64,000 nucleotides of DNA from Aptenodytes patagonicus (Eukaryota; Chordata; Aves; Sphenisciformes; Spheniscidae). The position numbers and the translations under genes are program-made. Below the pieces are notes generated by a model. The model had not been told where the DNA came from and did not search any database. It saw only the letters and a program-made list of their open reading frames with translations. Below are positions 1 to 11,300 of the stretch, piece by piece. The DNA lies in the NCBI RefSeq assembly GCF_965638725.1, contig NC_134956.1, positions 25,417,047 to 25,481,046 on the forward strand. The letters run 5' to 3'. Numbering within the stretch: the stretch's first letter is position 1; each line of letters begins with the position of its first letter.

Positions 1-3000
1 TTGAGATTACTTTTAGACCTGTGTAAAGACATTTGGGATTTGTTTTCCTTGATGAAACCACTGCAGCTTAAAAGTCCTAAGAAGGAAACCAAGAAAAGGA
101 CATTTATCAGTTATCTGCCAATTCACTTTGTCTGCTTACATGAGATGAAGGAGCACAGGCTGAAGGAGTGTAAAGCAGAACCAAAATCTTATTAGATCAC
201 AAATTGCATTGGTATGCTGGAGCATGATATTGGCTCCTGACAGAGACGGGACATGTCAGATACTAATATAATGGAATGATCCTAGCCAAAAGGCAAAGAC
301 AGCTCTTGAGTTTATTTCAGCCACTTTGGTTTGAACTGACAGCCAGTGATCCAGACAAGAAAGCAGTACCTCACACACTGGCACAGGAATTGTTGCGTGA
401 CTGAAGGAACGCCTTCCTCGTTTACTCACAGCTAACATACACTGCACCTTCCTCCTGTTCACATGAATTGGAAAGAGGGAGAATCTGGACTTAATAAATC
501 ACGCAAATACTCCTGCAAAATGGGACGGAGGTAAACCAGGATCCAACTTGCCATATCAAAGGAAGTTAGTTCATTGCCATCTTCTCTCGATAATGGATAT
601 CCTAAATGAATGCAATTGAGTATGATGCAGTGTAGACACTTTAATAGCTGATTGGTACAGGGAAAATGTGAGATTATGACTGGGAAAACTAGGGAAAGTG
701 ACCTGCTTTGAAGAGGTTGCCTGAAATATGATTATTGCTGTTTTAAACTAATTTTCACAGAGAAGCATATGTTTCCAGCGTAAGTTCCCCCTTGATTCTG
801 AAGCTGGTACTGATGTGTGGGGTGCCTGGAGAAGCTATTGTAAAAAGAGAAGAGGAAGAGGAGGAGAGAGAAAAGCCAAGACAAATGAAAAATATAGTAA
901 GCCTTTATGAAAGGTTCTCTGAGCCAAAGCAGTCAAGACAAAAAGCAAGCTCTTTGAACAAGCAGGTGTTGTTGAAGAAGACAGCAACAACAGCCCTGCA
1001 AAAAATCACAAATCATTCACTGACAAATACCCACTGTTGAGGGTATTCCACTTACTAATTTTAGACATGATGCTTTCAAGATGGGAATTGGTTGCTGTAC
1101 AAATTTGTAGGGGAAATAGAAGACAAGAGAGGCAGCACCCCAACATGGGTGTGCTTGAAATCTGAAATGAGCCCTGAACATAATCTAGACGTTGTGGCGT
1201 ATGGATCCTACAGTTAAAACATTAAATAAAATGTAAACACAAAGGAATTCTGAATCGTCCTGTCTCTCCTCTTTATAATTCACCTACTCTATGTAAAAGT
1301 GGTGCCATTCCATGGCACTCAGGACCAATATGCCAGATTCTTCAGCAGTGTTAAGGGACCAAATAAACTTATGTAGATGACTGGCCTGCCAATACTGAAG
1401 CAGTTAATAGGCAAATCAGATAAATGGCATTCAACAAGTTGTCAGCTGAAGCTCTTACAAATCATCATGCTGTCAGTTTTGATTGAAGAGTCTGCAAACA
1501 CAGGAAAAATCATGGGTTTGGCATGGAAATGTAGCTTCTATCCTCTCTGCATGGACTAATTAAACAAATTTGGTTTGTATCAAAATGTTTACTATAAGTA
1601 ACTTGAGTATATTGAATATATGAGTTTCGCTAAAAGGAACAGTGATATGCAAATTTTTTAGTTCTCTGAACAAAATGAAAAATACAGAAAATGTTGGTTT
1701 AGATCCACCTAAACAAACAAACAAAAAAGTTTTCTCAGATAAATTAAAATCAAAGATCATTTTATGTTGTAGGAAGCATTTTGTGCTACCCATTTCAATG
1801 TTAGGAGATTTAAAATGAATTTTTTAAAATTTATCATTAAATTATAAAATTGAATTTAGGCAAATTTTAAACACAGCATCAATTTAAATTAACTAGCTGT
1901 TTAGTTTAGGGAATACTTAGGAAGAACACTCTGATTTTCCACTCTGCTTCTGCCCCAAAGTCTATATTGAACTCAACACTGTTAATTTTCAGATATTTTA
2001 AACTTTTTTTTCAGTGAGTAAGCCATATTTGTGCAAAAATGTTCCACTGCATTCCTCGAGAAGTAGACAGGCATCATCAAGAATTACTTCTAGTCTACAT
2101 TTACCTCTCCTGTGCTGGGATCAGATTCCATTATTTAACATTCCAAATGGCACTAAAGATATTACAGGAAGTCAAAGAATACACGAACCTAACTGGAATA
2201 CATTTCTGACAGGACTGTGCCATGGCTACAGGGCTGACTGTGTCCCTCTTCTCAGTTGAATTCCCACTGAAGTCTCTCCTCTTGGACATTAGTAGCAATG
2301 ACCAACTTAGCAACAGAATGGGTCCTAAAATTCACTGTTAAGAGTTATTGCAACAGCTCACAAACATATTTTACAACTTATTTACTCAGTGTTTGCAAAG
2401 GACTTTGAGTGCGGCAGTGTAGGAGGCATTACATAATGGATGTGTGGTTTTGCAGGCTGAGCTTTTATATTCCAGTGGCAGAACGGGGCAGTACATGCCT
2501 CACTCTGTGTCTTTTGAGCAAGTGTTTGGAACACATTCCTTTCCTGTGCTGTTGCTCTTTTACATTGATTCACAATGGTAAGCCATTACTGATTCAAATT
2601 CAGTCCCCAACAGCATCTGTAGCATTTCAGTAAGGTTTAATCTGTCCCCAAATACCTCTGTTCCTATTGCAACTAGCTGGATGAAGACAAATTAACTTTT
2701 GAAGAAGCGTAAACTGGATTGCTTTAGACTGACCTGGATTTCTTCATTTTGTGAACACTCTCTTTGTGGGAAAGTGTGATGAGCTTGACTAAGTGACAAG
2801 CAGCCAAAGTCTATTCTCATTTACACCAGCACAAACCTAGATTATGCTCCACCTCTGTAAAGGGACATGGGGCCCTCAGGGACACGGGAGCCCCAGTTTC
2901 CCTTTGGGAGCGAACGGACACCATTCAACACATTCAACGCTACATCTGACATGCTAACTTTGTATTATCACTTCTATAATTCTCTCTGAGAGACTCCAAT

Positions 3001-6000
3001 AAGATCTAATACTCTCATAAAGATCCAAATCATATTAAACAGGTGCAATCACTTAATGGGGAATGAGTTCCTCAGGAAGTGCTAAAGACCATTTATATTC
3101 AGAAACATGCAAACAAATGGCATTTTTCTTTCAAAATGTTGAATGAAATTTCTCAAGAGTGATTGACACAACGTGCTGTTTTATCAGTAATTCAAAAAGA
3201 TTCATTTGATAAGATGCATTCTCATAGTCTGTGGTCAAATGTAGAACATGCACAAGAGCACAATTAACTAACTAAAGATTCAGTGAAATGTTTCATTTCA
3301 AGCGCACATCCCAGCATGTTATCATCCTTGTCACAACTCGCTGTAGGCAGTCCTTCTCACTGTATTGTTTGTGTCCCAACTGTAGGCTATTAGACGTCCT
3401 TCATTGTATTTACCATTTTAATAAGCCTTTAAGACTTTCCTTTTGAAAATGAGCAGTTACTGAAGCTGTAGAGAAAGGCAGGTTTAAGGAAAGAGCTTGC
3501 TGTTCAGTACAGACTCGCTTTTCCTTATACCTGATTCTTACTACTTCTGAATGACAGGAGAGGACCGAGCTGCCTGGGTCGTCAGCTCACAGCTCAACAG
3601 GCAGGACTATCCTGCCTGCTGCAGGAGAAAAATCTTTAAAACAAATGGCTAAGCAGCCCCATGTGCTGTGAAATCCACTGCAAAGGCCCTCAGCAGGTCT
3701 TCAGTTGCTTTCAGACGCGCTTGGCGTGCCATCTAGTGACAGGCACGTCTTCCATTCCCCACCTACCCCTCTTCTTGTCCCTTCCCTACACCCACTAAAT
3801 GAACAAAACATGCACATGAAACAGGAACAAGAAAACTGAAATGCCTACAGAAACCCCCCTAACAAGCCCTGCATCTACTCATCTTTTCTTTTTCACTTAT
3901 TCCCACTATGGCCCTTCTCATACTCACTACCCTCCCACCCAAGCACAGATCTTGCAGCTCTTCTAGAGACACTTGTATTGCTGGAGCATTCTTTCACTGG
4001 CTTGGTGAGTTATAAATCACTGGCCTCAACAGAGGTCTGGACAAAAGGAGCAAGGTAACAACAAAGGGAGAGGTAGTTGGTTCCACCTGAGCTTTCCCAA
4101 GGCACAAGCATGGCTCAGCGCTATGGAACAGCCCAGCTCCAGCAAATCCAGGGGAAGGAGGATGACACCACAGCAAGTGAATCCTCAAAGGCACTGAGCC
4201 TCAGGCTGGTTCCTGCTCTCTTCCTCCAAGGACAGGAACACAATTGGGAAAAACAGTACCCTGTGTGGCTCCAGGTTTACCCCCCTCAAGCATTACACTG
4301 CAAACCCCTCCTTCACATCCCCAACTGCCCGCTTCCTCCTACCCCATACAAAGCCCACAGATTAGTACACAGGTGCATCATCAGGGATGGGGATCAATTA
4401 AACCCTGGATTTTCCAGTCTGTTTTGCAAAGAAATGTTGCCTTATGGACGAGCTAATGAAATTCTTAGCTTCTGGTCTGAAAGATGCATCAGATACGTGG
4501 GGTAATACAGGGATACTTCTGCGTTAAGTGAGTATCATAAGACATAAACAAGCAGAAAAAATGGAGGCTGAAGGCCAAACTCACATTTGGTGACTCAAAG
4601 GGAAATACAATAGGATTTACAAACTGTTCCCTTAAATCTTGCCTGCAGTGCCTTCCTTTGACTTCTTTCAGAACTGTGAAAGACAACTCACATCGTACAG
4701 AATTAAAGACAACTTCAAAACTATGAGCATAATCCACATTCCTAAAGCTTTCCTTGAAGGAAGTGCGTGCCTGCCCCAAAGAATGGCATGAAATGACTCT
4801 GCTGGCATTATCACAGAGGTAATAATTTGAATCTTCCAGCACTAAGCAGATACACTTACCATTAGAAGCATACTTGAATGCCCAAAAATCTGCTAGCTGT
4901 ATTAGAGAAACAAGGAAATATTGTAATTCCTGCATTCAACAGTTTTTAATCTCAGGATTTGCCAAGATAAGGAACACTCTCAGAATTAATATGAATCTGG
5001 GAAAGCAGAAATTCAAAGTGCTGTAGCTATCCCAAATTTGTTCCCCCTCTTGTTTCTTTCTATAACATGGGTGCTTGAACGTGATGCTCACAGGAAGAGT
5101 AAGAGTCTATATAGGAGCTAATGCAGAATAACTGCTATTCCACAATGACTGTTCCAGGGTCTTCCCTGTTGAGACAAGGCTTAAAGTCTTAGACCTGAAA
5201 CTGATGCAGATAACCATTCCCTATTGAGAAATATCACAGGAGACTAACCCTGCTTGGATTCAAGACTCACGTACTTGTGTAGGAAAAGGTGCCCTCTCAG
5301 GGTGTGAACACAATAAGAGAGATCAGAAAATAGGCACCAGGGAAAAAAAAGAGGACAGTAAAAGATGACAGTAATGAGAGAAGAGGTTTATTAATTGAAG
5401 CCCCAATTACAAATATAGGCCTATGCAATGAGAAAACCCAGGAGCTTTGATGAGATGTGCATGCTAGAAGGCTTTGCCAGCTCAGGACTGAGTATATTGA
5501 GCACATCTTGGCAGGCCTGTTCCATGTGTGGTTAAATCCTTCCAGCTAAGTCTGGAGGAGGCCAGAAATACACTTTTTATATAACAGAAGTAGTATGAAA
5601 AGTCAGGTGGTTACTTCTACTTTTTCCTTTTCATCCTTTAAGTACGATCCTTCTTTACATACACCGCTAGTTTTGCTTCTAGTCCCTATAGGCTGAGGAC
5701 TCTTCAAGTTTAAAATGAAACTAGTTAACACTTAAAATATTTTCAGGTTCTTAAGACCCTGGGGTTAATACAGCCCCTTAACTTATTAAACAAATAAAAA
5801 AATGTAACAATCAATCATACCTTCTGAAAAAAGCTTAACAGCTTATAATTTACCTGAGTGCGCTGCAGAGAGAGTACCTGACCAGGGCAGCTTTTACTGC
5901 ATGATAAGATCTCCTATCAGTTTTTAGTATCAAAGAGAAATTGAGTCCATGTTTTGCATGCTGAATAAGAAGGTGACTGTAACTGGGATTCTACGTTATT

Positions 6001-6900
6001 TCCACAGCTGCCTGTTTCTCTATTCCTAAATGAATCAAGACTGCATGGTTTTGAAAACCAGGGTGTAATGGTTCTTAACAGGAAACTGTACATATAAAAA
6101 AATCAAGAGAGTTTGACTGTTTATTACATTCATTTACTCCTATGGTTAAATCAGTTCGGTTTTAAGACTTTGATTTCCCATTATACTTTTGATGGATGAT
6201 GGAACTATAAATACAAACCAGGTGAAATTCATTGGTGATGTGACAAGGTGCTGAGAGTGGTCATGTAATAGTGAGCCCACAAAGACCAGATCGCAGGAAT
6301 GAGACCAAAATTTAGAATGGCTACTAAAACCAGCCATGAAATGAATGAAGGATGGATCCCTTATCCCACTTGGGACCATCCAATATCCTTTATCTGGGAT
6401 TTGAAGTCCCTAGGAGTTGGGCATCTAGTTATAATACATGCCTTGGAAAACAGCTCCCCCCCCGCCCGATCCCTGTTGAAAATATTTTAAAGGACTTAAC
6501 TTCAAGGATAAAAGTGCAGGACATTAACAGTGAAAATCCACCTTTAATGGATAGGACTGAAGCATAAATAGCATCGTCACATAAGAAGATCTCTGCCTCC
6601 AAATGCCTGTAATTCTAACAGATGAAGCAGAAGCATGGTCACACACTATTATTTCCTCCGTACACTACGGAATGTGGGACAGCACAGATTTCTGCCAGTT
6701 GAGACTAAACAGAAACTAGCATCAGAAAGGGAATACTGAAGAGCTTCTGTCATTGATTTACACAACTATCTGTCAGGCGGCAAGGGCAAGCGGTAGTGGG
6801 ATTCCTGAACTCTATTTGTGGTTCTGTAAGTAGCATATCATCTAGTGCTATGGTTTACAGTTTTGGAACACTTTCTTTTGAGTGACTTGGCAGGCTAAGA
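1..6900. other. Intergenic or unassigned sequence left of RBSN
   Basis: No exon of a recognised family was found on either strand. Open frames here are short and of the length expected by chance, the longest being about 140-148 codons near 4.1-4.9 kb. Base composition is ordinary AT-rich bird non-coding DNA. There is a small GC-richer patch near 2.87-2.93 kb and a C-run near 6.46 kb. A CTCF-like motif at about 3.72-3.74 kb is listed separately. Part of this stretch could be intron or UTR of a gene beyond the left edge. Confidence 0.5.
3723..3743 (-). promoter_or_regulatory. Candidate CTCF binding site
   Basis: Read on the minus strand the core is TCACTAGATGGCAC, preceded by CTG. Against the CTCF consensus YDRCCASYAGRKGGCRSYV it differs at the first C of CCA and at one position near the 3' end. 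It lies about 4.5 kb upstream of the RBSN start codon, outside any gene recognised here. Match by eye only; occupancy is inferred. Confidence 0.4.
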
Positions 6901-7249
6901 AAGGGAGCATCAGGCTTGTCGTTGTTAGCAGCGCTGGTCCTCTTCCCAGCATACTCACTAATAAGGATACAAAGCACAAAACCACCAGCAGCTAGCAGAA
7001 GGGGTAAGTGTTATGCGAAATGTCCCGAAGCAGCGGGAGGCCAGAGAGGGGGCCAGTCTCCCCGCCCCAAGCGCGGCAACGCCGTCCCACTCCTGGGAGG
7101 ATTCTGTCACCACAATCTCGTACCACCTCTCTCATACACACCTGCGCGCCTCGGGACGCTCCAGCGGGCCCCGCCATTAGGGCCTGTTCCAGGGTGGCTG
7201 AAAACAGGGGAGCGGCCACCGCGCTTCCCTTAGAGGAGGCCCAGGCCCA

Positions 7250-7265
7250 GGCCTAGGCCTAGGCC
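7250..7265. repeat. 16-bp perfect palindrome in the RBSN CpG island
   Basis: GGCCTAGGCCTAGGCC equals its own reverse complement. It sits inside a longer run of CCCAGG/CCTAGG units (about 7238-7271), directly before a short GCC-repeat tract. Confidence 0.85.
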
Positions 7266-8101
7266 CAGGCCGCCGCCGCCGCCACCGCCTCCTCCTCCGC
7301 CCCGCCCCCGGCCCGCCGACCTCGCCCTGCATCGATAGCTCTGCGCTTGGCAGCGCACGCCTTAGCTGGGCCTCGCGTTTCCCTCCGGCCCCGGATGAGC
7401 CCTCCTTGTCCCCACCCTTCCCGCCCATCGATATCTCGGCGCTCGCCCCGCCCTCCGCCGGGCTCTCCCGCTCCCGGGCAGCCGAGGCGCCGAGCGGGTG
7501 GGAGCGCGGCGGGCCGCACCTCCCCTGCTGTTGGAGACACGCACCTCCTGCCTAGGTGCTGAGGTGAGGCCCGGCCGCCTGCCGCAGGGCCGGCGGACCC
7601 CACGGGCGGGGCGGGGGCTCCCGACGGCCGCTCCTCCGGCGGTCGGCGCCAGCGCTAAGCCCCACCCCTTTCCCTGCGTGCCCCCCGCCCCGGCCGCGCG
7701 GGGGGCGACGGGCCCTGCGCCTGCCGCCTCCCTGCGCCTGCGCAGGCAGTCCCTCCCCTGCCAGGGCCGGGCCGGGCGGCGCTGGGCCCGGGCCTCCGCG
7801 CCGGCCCTGCCCGCGGCCCGGCGTTTCCAGTTGGCCGCCCGACTTCTTCTAACGCAGAGGCGCGAACAGGCCTCTCCCCTCCCCCCCGTGCGGGGCCTTC
7901 GGGCGCCGGGCGGGGCGCGCGCGGGCGCTGCCGGCCGAGCGGGTGCCGCATGCGGAGCGGCGGGACGCGGCCCCCGCCCCGCCCGGGGCCTCGGCGTGGG
8001 CGCCCGCTGGGCCGCGGAGGGGCCAGGGAGGGCGTGGGGTGAAGCCGCGCCGCCGGCCCGACGCCGCTATCTGGGTTTCTTGCAGAAAGCCGCGAAGGAC
8101 G

Positions 8102-8164
8102 ATGCCGCCCCCGCTCTTCGTCCCCGCGAGGCGGCCGCGCCCCGCGCTGCTGCGCTGCTGCTGA
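8102..8164 (+). other. Upstream ORF in the RBSN 5' leader
   Basis: An ATG at 8102 opens a 20-codon frame (starts MPPPLF, ends LLRCC) that stops at 8162-8164, 40 nt before the RBSN ATG and not overlapping it. It is in the leader whether the transcript starts upstream or is spliced to an exon starting at 8086. A uORF of this size and spacing could reduce or tune RBSN translation; that role is inference. Confidence 0.45.
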
Positions 8165-8204
8165 AATCGGGGAGCGGGCGCTGTCCGCCAGCGGCCGGGC
8201 CGCC

Positions 8205-8367
8205 ATGGCATCCGGCTGTCCGCCGGCCTTCGGTGACCCGGGGGAAACGAGGGAAGGCTTTTTGTGCCCCCTTTGCCTGAAGGACCTCCAGTCTTTCTAT
8301 CAGCTTCAGTCGCACTATGAAGACGAGCACTCAAGTGAGGACAGAGATGTCAAAGGACAGCTCAAAA
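8205..8367 (+). CDS. RBSN: RBSN coding exon 1
   Basis: Residues 1-54 plus one base of codon 55. Carries the N-terminal C2H2 zinc finger CPLC...H(4)H with the conserved run LKDLQSFYQL. The donor is AAA/GTAAGA. The first 11 residues (MASGCPPAFGD) are longer than the mammalian start as I recall it. Confidence 0.95.
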
Positions 8368-11300
8368 GTAAGAGGCACGACAGCTGTTTTAATGCGTTCG
8401 GGTTTGCCATGTAAAATTCCATACGACACAAGCTGCTTGTACTGGAAGCTCTCTCAAAATGTCTAAGAATGCTGAAATATTAATTGAAGTGAGGTATGGG
8501 GTGGGTTCCGTTTCTGTATAAATTACCTTAGGCCGAGGCATTATTTTTACATTGTCCACGATACTTTCAATAAGTAAATTCTAAAGGAGGCGCTTAAAAG
8601 ACATCGCTCTTCAAATGTCTGATTTTATGCCTGATTTTTATTATTGGCCTTTTGGGGGTTTTTGTTTGTTTTTATCTGAAAACTCCGATTCATACTGTAA
8701 CACAGATGAATTCCCAAGTGTTACTTGAAGACCTTACAGAAAAGGGGGAATCTCTGGTACTTGCCAGGTACCAATTCATCAATCCCTTGTTTTGACAGTA
8801 GATAAAACTGTAGTCGCAGTTAAAGTGTAAAGTTAAGGAAGGTTGTTGGTGGGAAAAGATGGAAAAGAATGTGGGTGGTGGAGCTGGCAGTAGATGCTGG
8901 GAGTGTCCCAGGGTTGTGCTATGGATTACCAACTTTTACTGGTGTTTCAAAAATCCCTTTGAATTCTGTTTAACTAAAATATTTCCCTTTTTTACCCCCC
9001 TTGCCTATACAGTGTCATTTTACGTTGAGAGAAAAATATGCAAAAACTGGTGATAATTCTGTGTGTTCCCTGCAAAAAATCTTTCTGGTTTTGGTTTATT
9101 ATACTAGAGATAGTGGCCTGGCAGTCTTTAATTTTTACTCTTCCCCCTCTTATTTTTTTTCCTGCGATTGATGATTATTACTTCAAAAGTCTCTTTTCTC
9201 AGTGAAAAGTTTGTGTTCTTAACAAGCCTATCTTAAGGGTAGCACAGCTGAATATTCCATGAATCTTTAAGTTGCTTTCCATCAGTCTGGCTACTTCTTG
9301 GCTCTTAGCACTGTGCTCTTCTTGGACAGTGAAGGTAGACTGGTCAGTACTGCAGTCATGTTCTCATCGTGGGTACAGTGCTGTAATAGCTGAATCACAG
9401 ATGCTTCTGTGGAGTGTTTAAACCAGAACAACAATATGGTTCTCATTGTGATAAGAGGAAAGAAAACAACAATAACTTAGGCTTGGTAAGATTTCCCAAA
9501 CACTTCTTTTATTTAATACAAAACACCTGCATTTTGATTTTGTTCTCTAGTGTTCTTTTAATCTAAACTAAAGTACTGTGGCTTCTCAGGCTGTCTCGCA
9601 TATGTGTTCTTGCATAAAGGATGTTGGTTTTGTCTGCTTAGTTTCTGTCCTAGTTGTTCATGTCAAGGTCTATCCAGTGAAGTCCATTCTAGAAGAAGGA
9701 AGGCCAACAGAATCACCTATTTAAATTACCCATTTTAGGGACTAGTGTTCAAACTGTGCATCACAAGTGGTTGCATGACTTCGTGCTGAACTCCAGCTCT
9801 CCTAATTGTGGAGTTCTAGAAATGCTTACAAATCACCTTACTACTTCAGTTGAGTTATACTGAGGTGGTCAAGTTTGACTTCATGGCAAACAAGATTATA
9901 AAGTTTGCTTGAAAAGCTTTTGTGTCTGTGGCAAAGCCACGCGGCATCCCTACTTCTTTTTGAGTATGTCGGACTTTCAAAGTCTCGAGTGCAAATATAT
10001 TTCCTATTTAGATAGTGTAAACTTCACTTAAGAAACTGCAGTGTCTAGCTGGCATTTGTTATGCTGGCTTGAGAGTAGGTGGGGGGAGGAGTAGTCCTAT
10101 TTCTTAGATGATGTTACAATGCTAGCAAAGCCCTTGCCAACCTGACACAGTTTTGTTGAGAAGTGTGTTTTATATCACTGAGTGTCATTTTGGGAGGTAG
10201 CATAACTTCAGCAGCTCAAAAACTGCTAGGAAGTATGATGTCTGCATGAGGGGCCTGCTGGCACAGCCTTAGTGGCTGACGCTTGGCGGGGAGACAAGGT
10301 CAAGGTGGCAGTTCCAGTGTTTTGGAAGCTAAATAAGAAAATTAGAAATATGAAAGGGCATGCTAACTCATGGTTCCCAGCAGCTTGTTAGAAAGCTTGA
10401 TATATAAGAGATCTAGTTCAAGGAGGTACTGAATGTGTTTGGCAAGAAAAGTAGTGCCCTCAACTTCTGCTAGCATCCAGAGAGGAACATGGCAAGGGCA
10501 ATAAAAGCTCTGAAGTTTCAAGTTCCTGGTTCCAAAGTTTTTTTGTTTTTGGCCCGGGAGACTGCCCTCCCCTCACTAGCATTCATATGAGATAATGCGG
10601 TGGGCTGTTCAGTAATTTTTGAAATTATTTAGGTGTACAGGCATACTGAAATTCTTAGTTTGTGCAACAAGGCAAAGAAAGTGTTGAACATCCTTGACTC
10701 CTAAGAAAATCATTGGGAATTAAGAGAATTAAGATGATATCTGTATGATGTCCCCGAATGCTGTGAAATGGGTCTCATAGTTTAAGATAGCTTACTGTTT
10801 TACAGTGAAGTCCCTGAATGGAGTGTCTAAAACTACTGTTTTGTCATTAGGACCTTAGTGCTACTTTATGATAGATAACAAAGAGCATTTCCTGTCATCT
10901 GTGATTCTCTGAACCGCATTCTGGTTCTAAACAGAACGTGTTGAAGATAAACTTGTCATCAAGGAAAAAGACTTGTGCTAAAAGATGAGCAATATTCCAT
11001 ACTGGTTTCAGGTGACAAATATTTGGTGACTACCTGCCACGTTTGATAACTTGGGTTTATCTTTTTCAGATCTAGTCCAGAAGGCCAAAAGAGCAAAGAA
11101 GAAATTGCTGAAACGAGAAGGAGATGACAGAACTGATTCTGGATCTCAGGAACGATATGAGTCATTCAGTTATGGTGGAGTAGATCCATACATGTGGGAG
11201 CCCCAGGAAGTCGGTAGGAGAGCTAGAAAGCAATACACAGTGGGGATAACTTTTCTTTTAATCTTGATTGGGAAAGTGCTACACTATTGCTGAAGTTGCA

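Larger units (their letters stand above)
7000..8360 (+). promoter_or_regulatory. RBSN: CpG-island promoter of RBSN
   Basis: A dense GC- and CpG-rich block stands out from AT-rich flanks and ends just inside RBSN coding exon 1, as expected for a housekeeping TATA-less promoter. It holds GC boxes and an NRF1-like element TGCGCCTGCGCA at 7733-7744 (one mismatch to YGCGCAYGCGCR). A GT donor-like site (GAG/GTGAGG, around 7563) and an acceptor-like site (TTTCTTGCAG ending at 8085) would allow a 5'-UTR intron of about 0.5 kb, which is inference. The transcription start cannot be fixed from sequence alone. Confidence 0.75.

Noticed and set aside
4077-4935. 142- and 148-codon open frames on opposite strands left of RBSN
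   Set aside because: This length is expected several times by chance in 64 kb, and no domain or splice-consistent continuation was recognised.
7498-8280. 260-codon open frame through the RBSN CpG island, with overlapping long frames on both strands
   Set aside because: GC-rich sequence lacks stop codons in all frames. The translation is Ala/Arg/Pro-rich and low complexity, it is not in frame with RBSN, and it matches no family I know.
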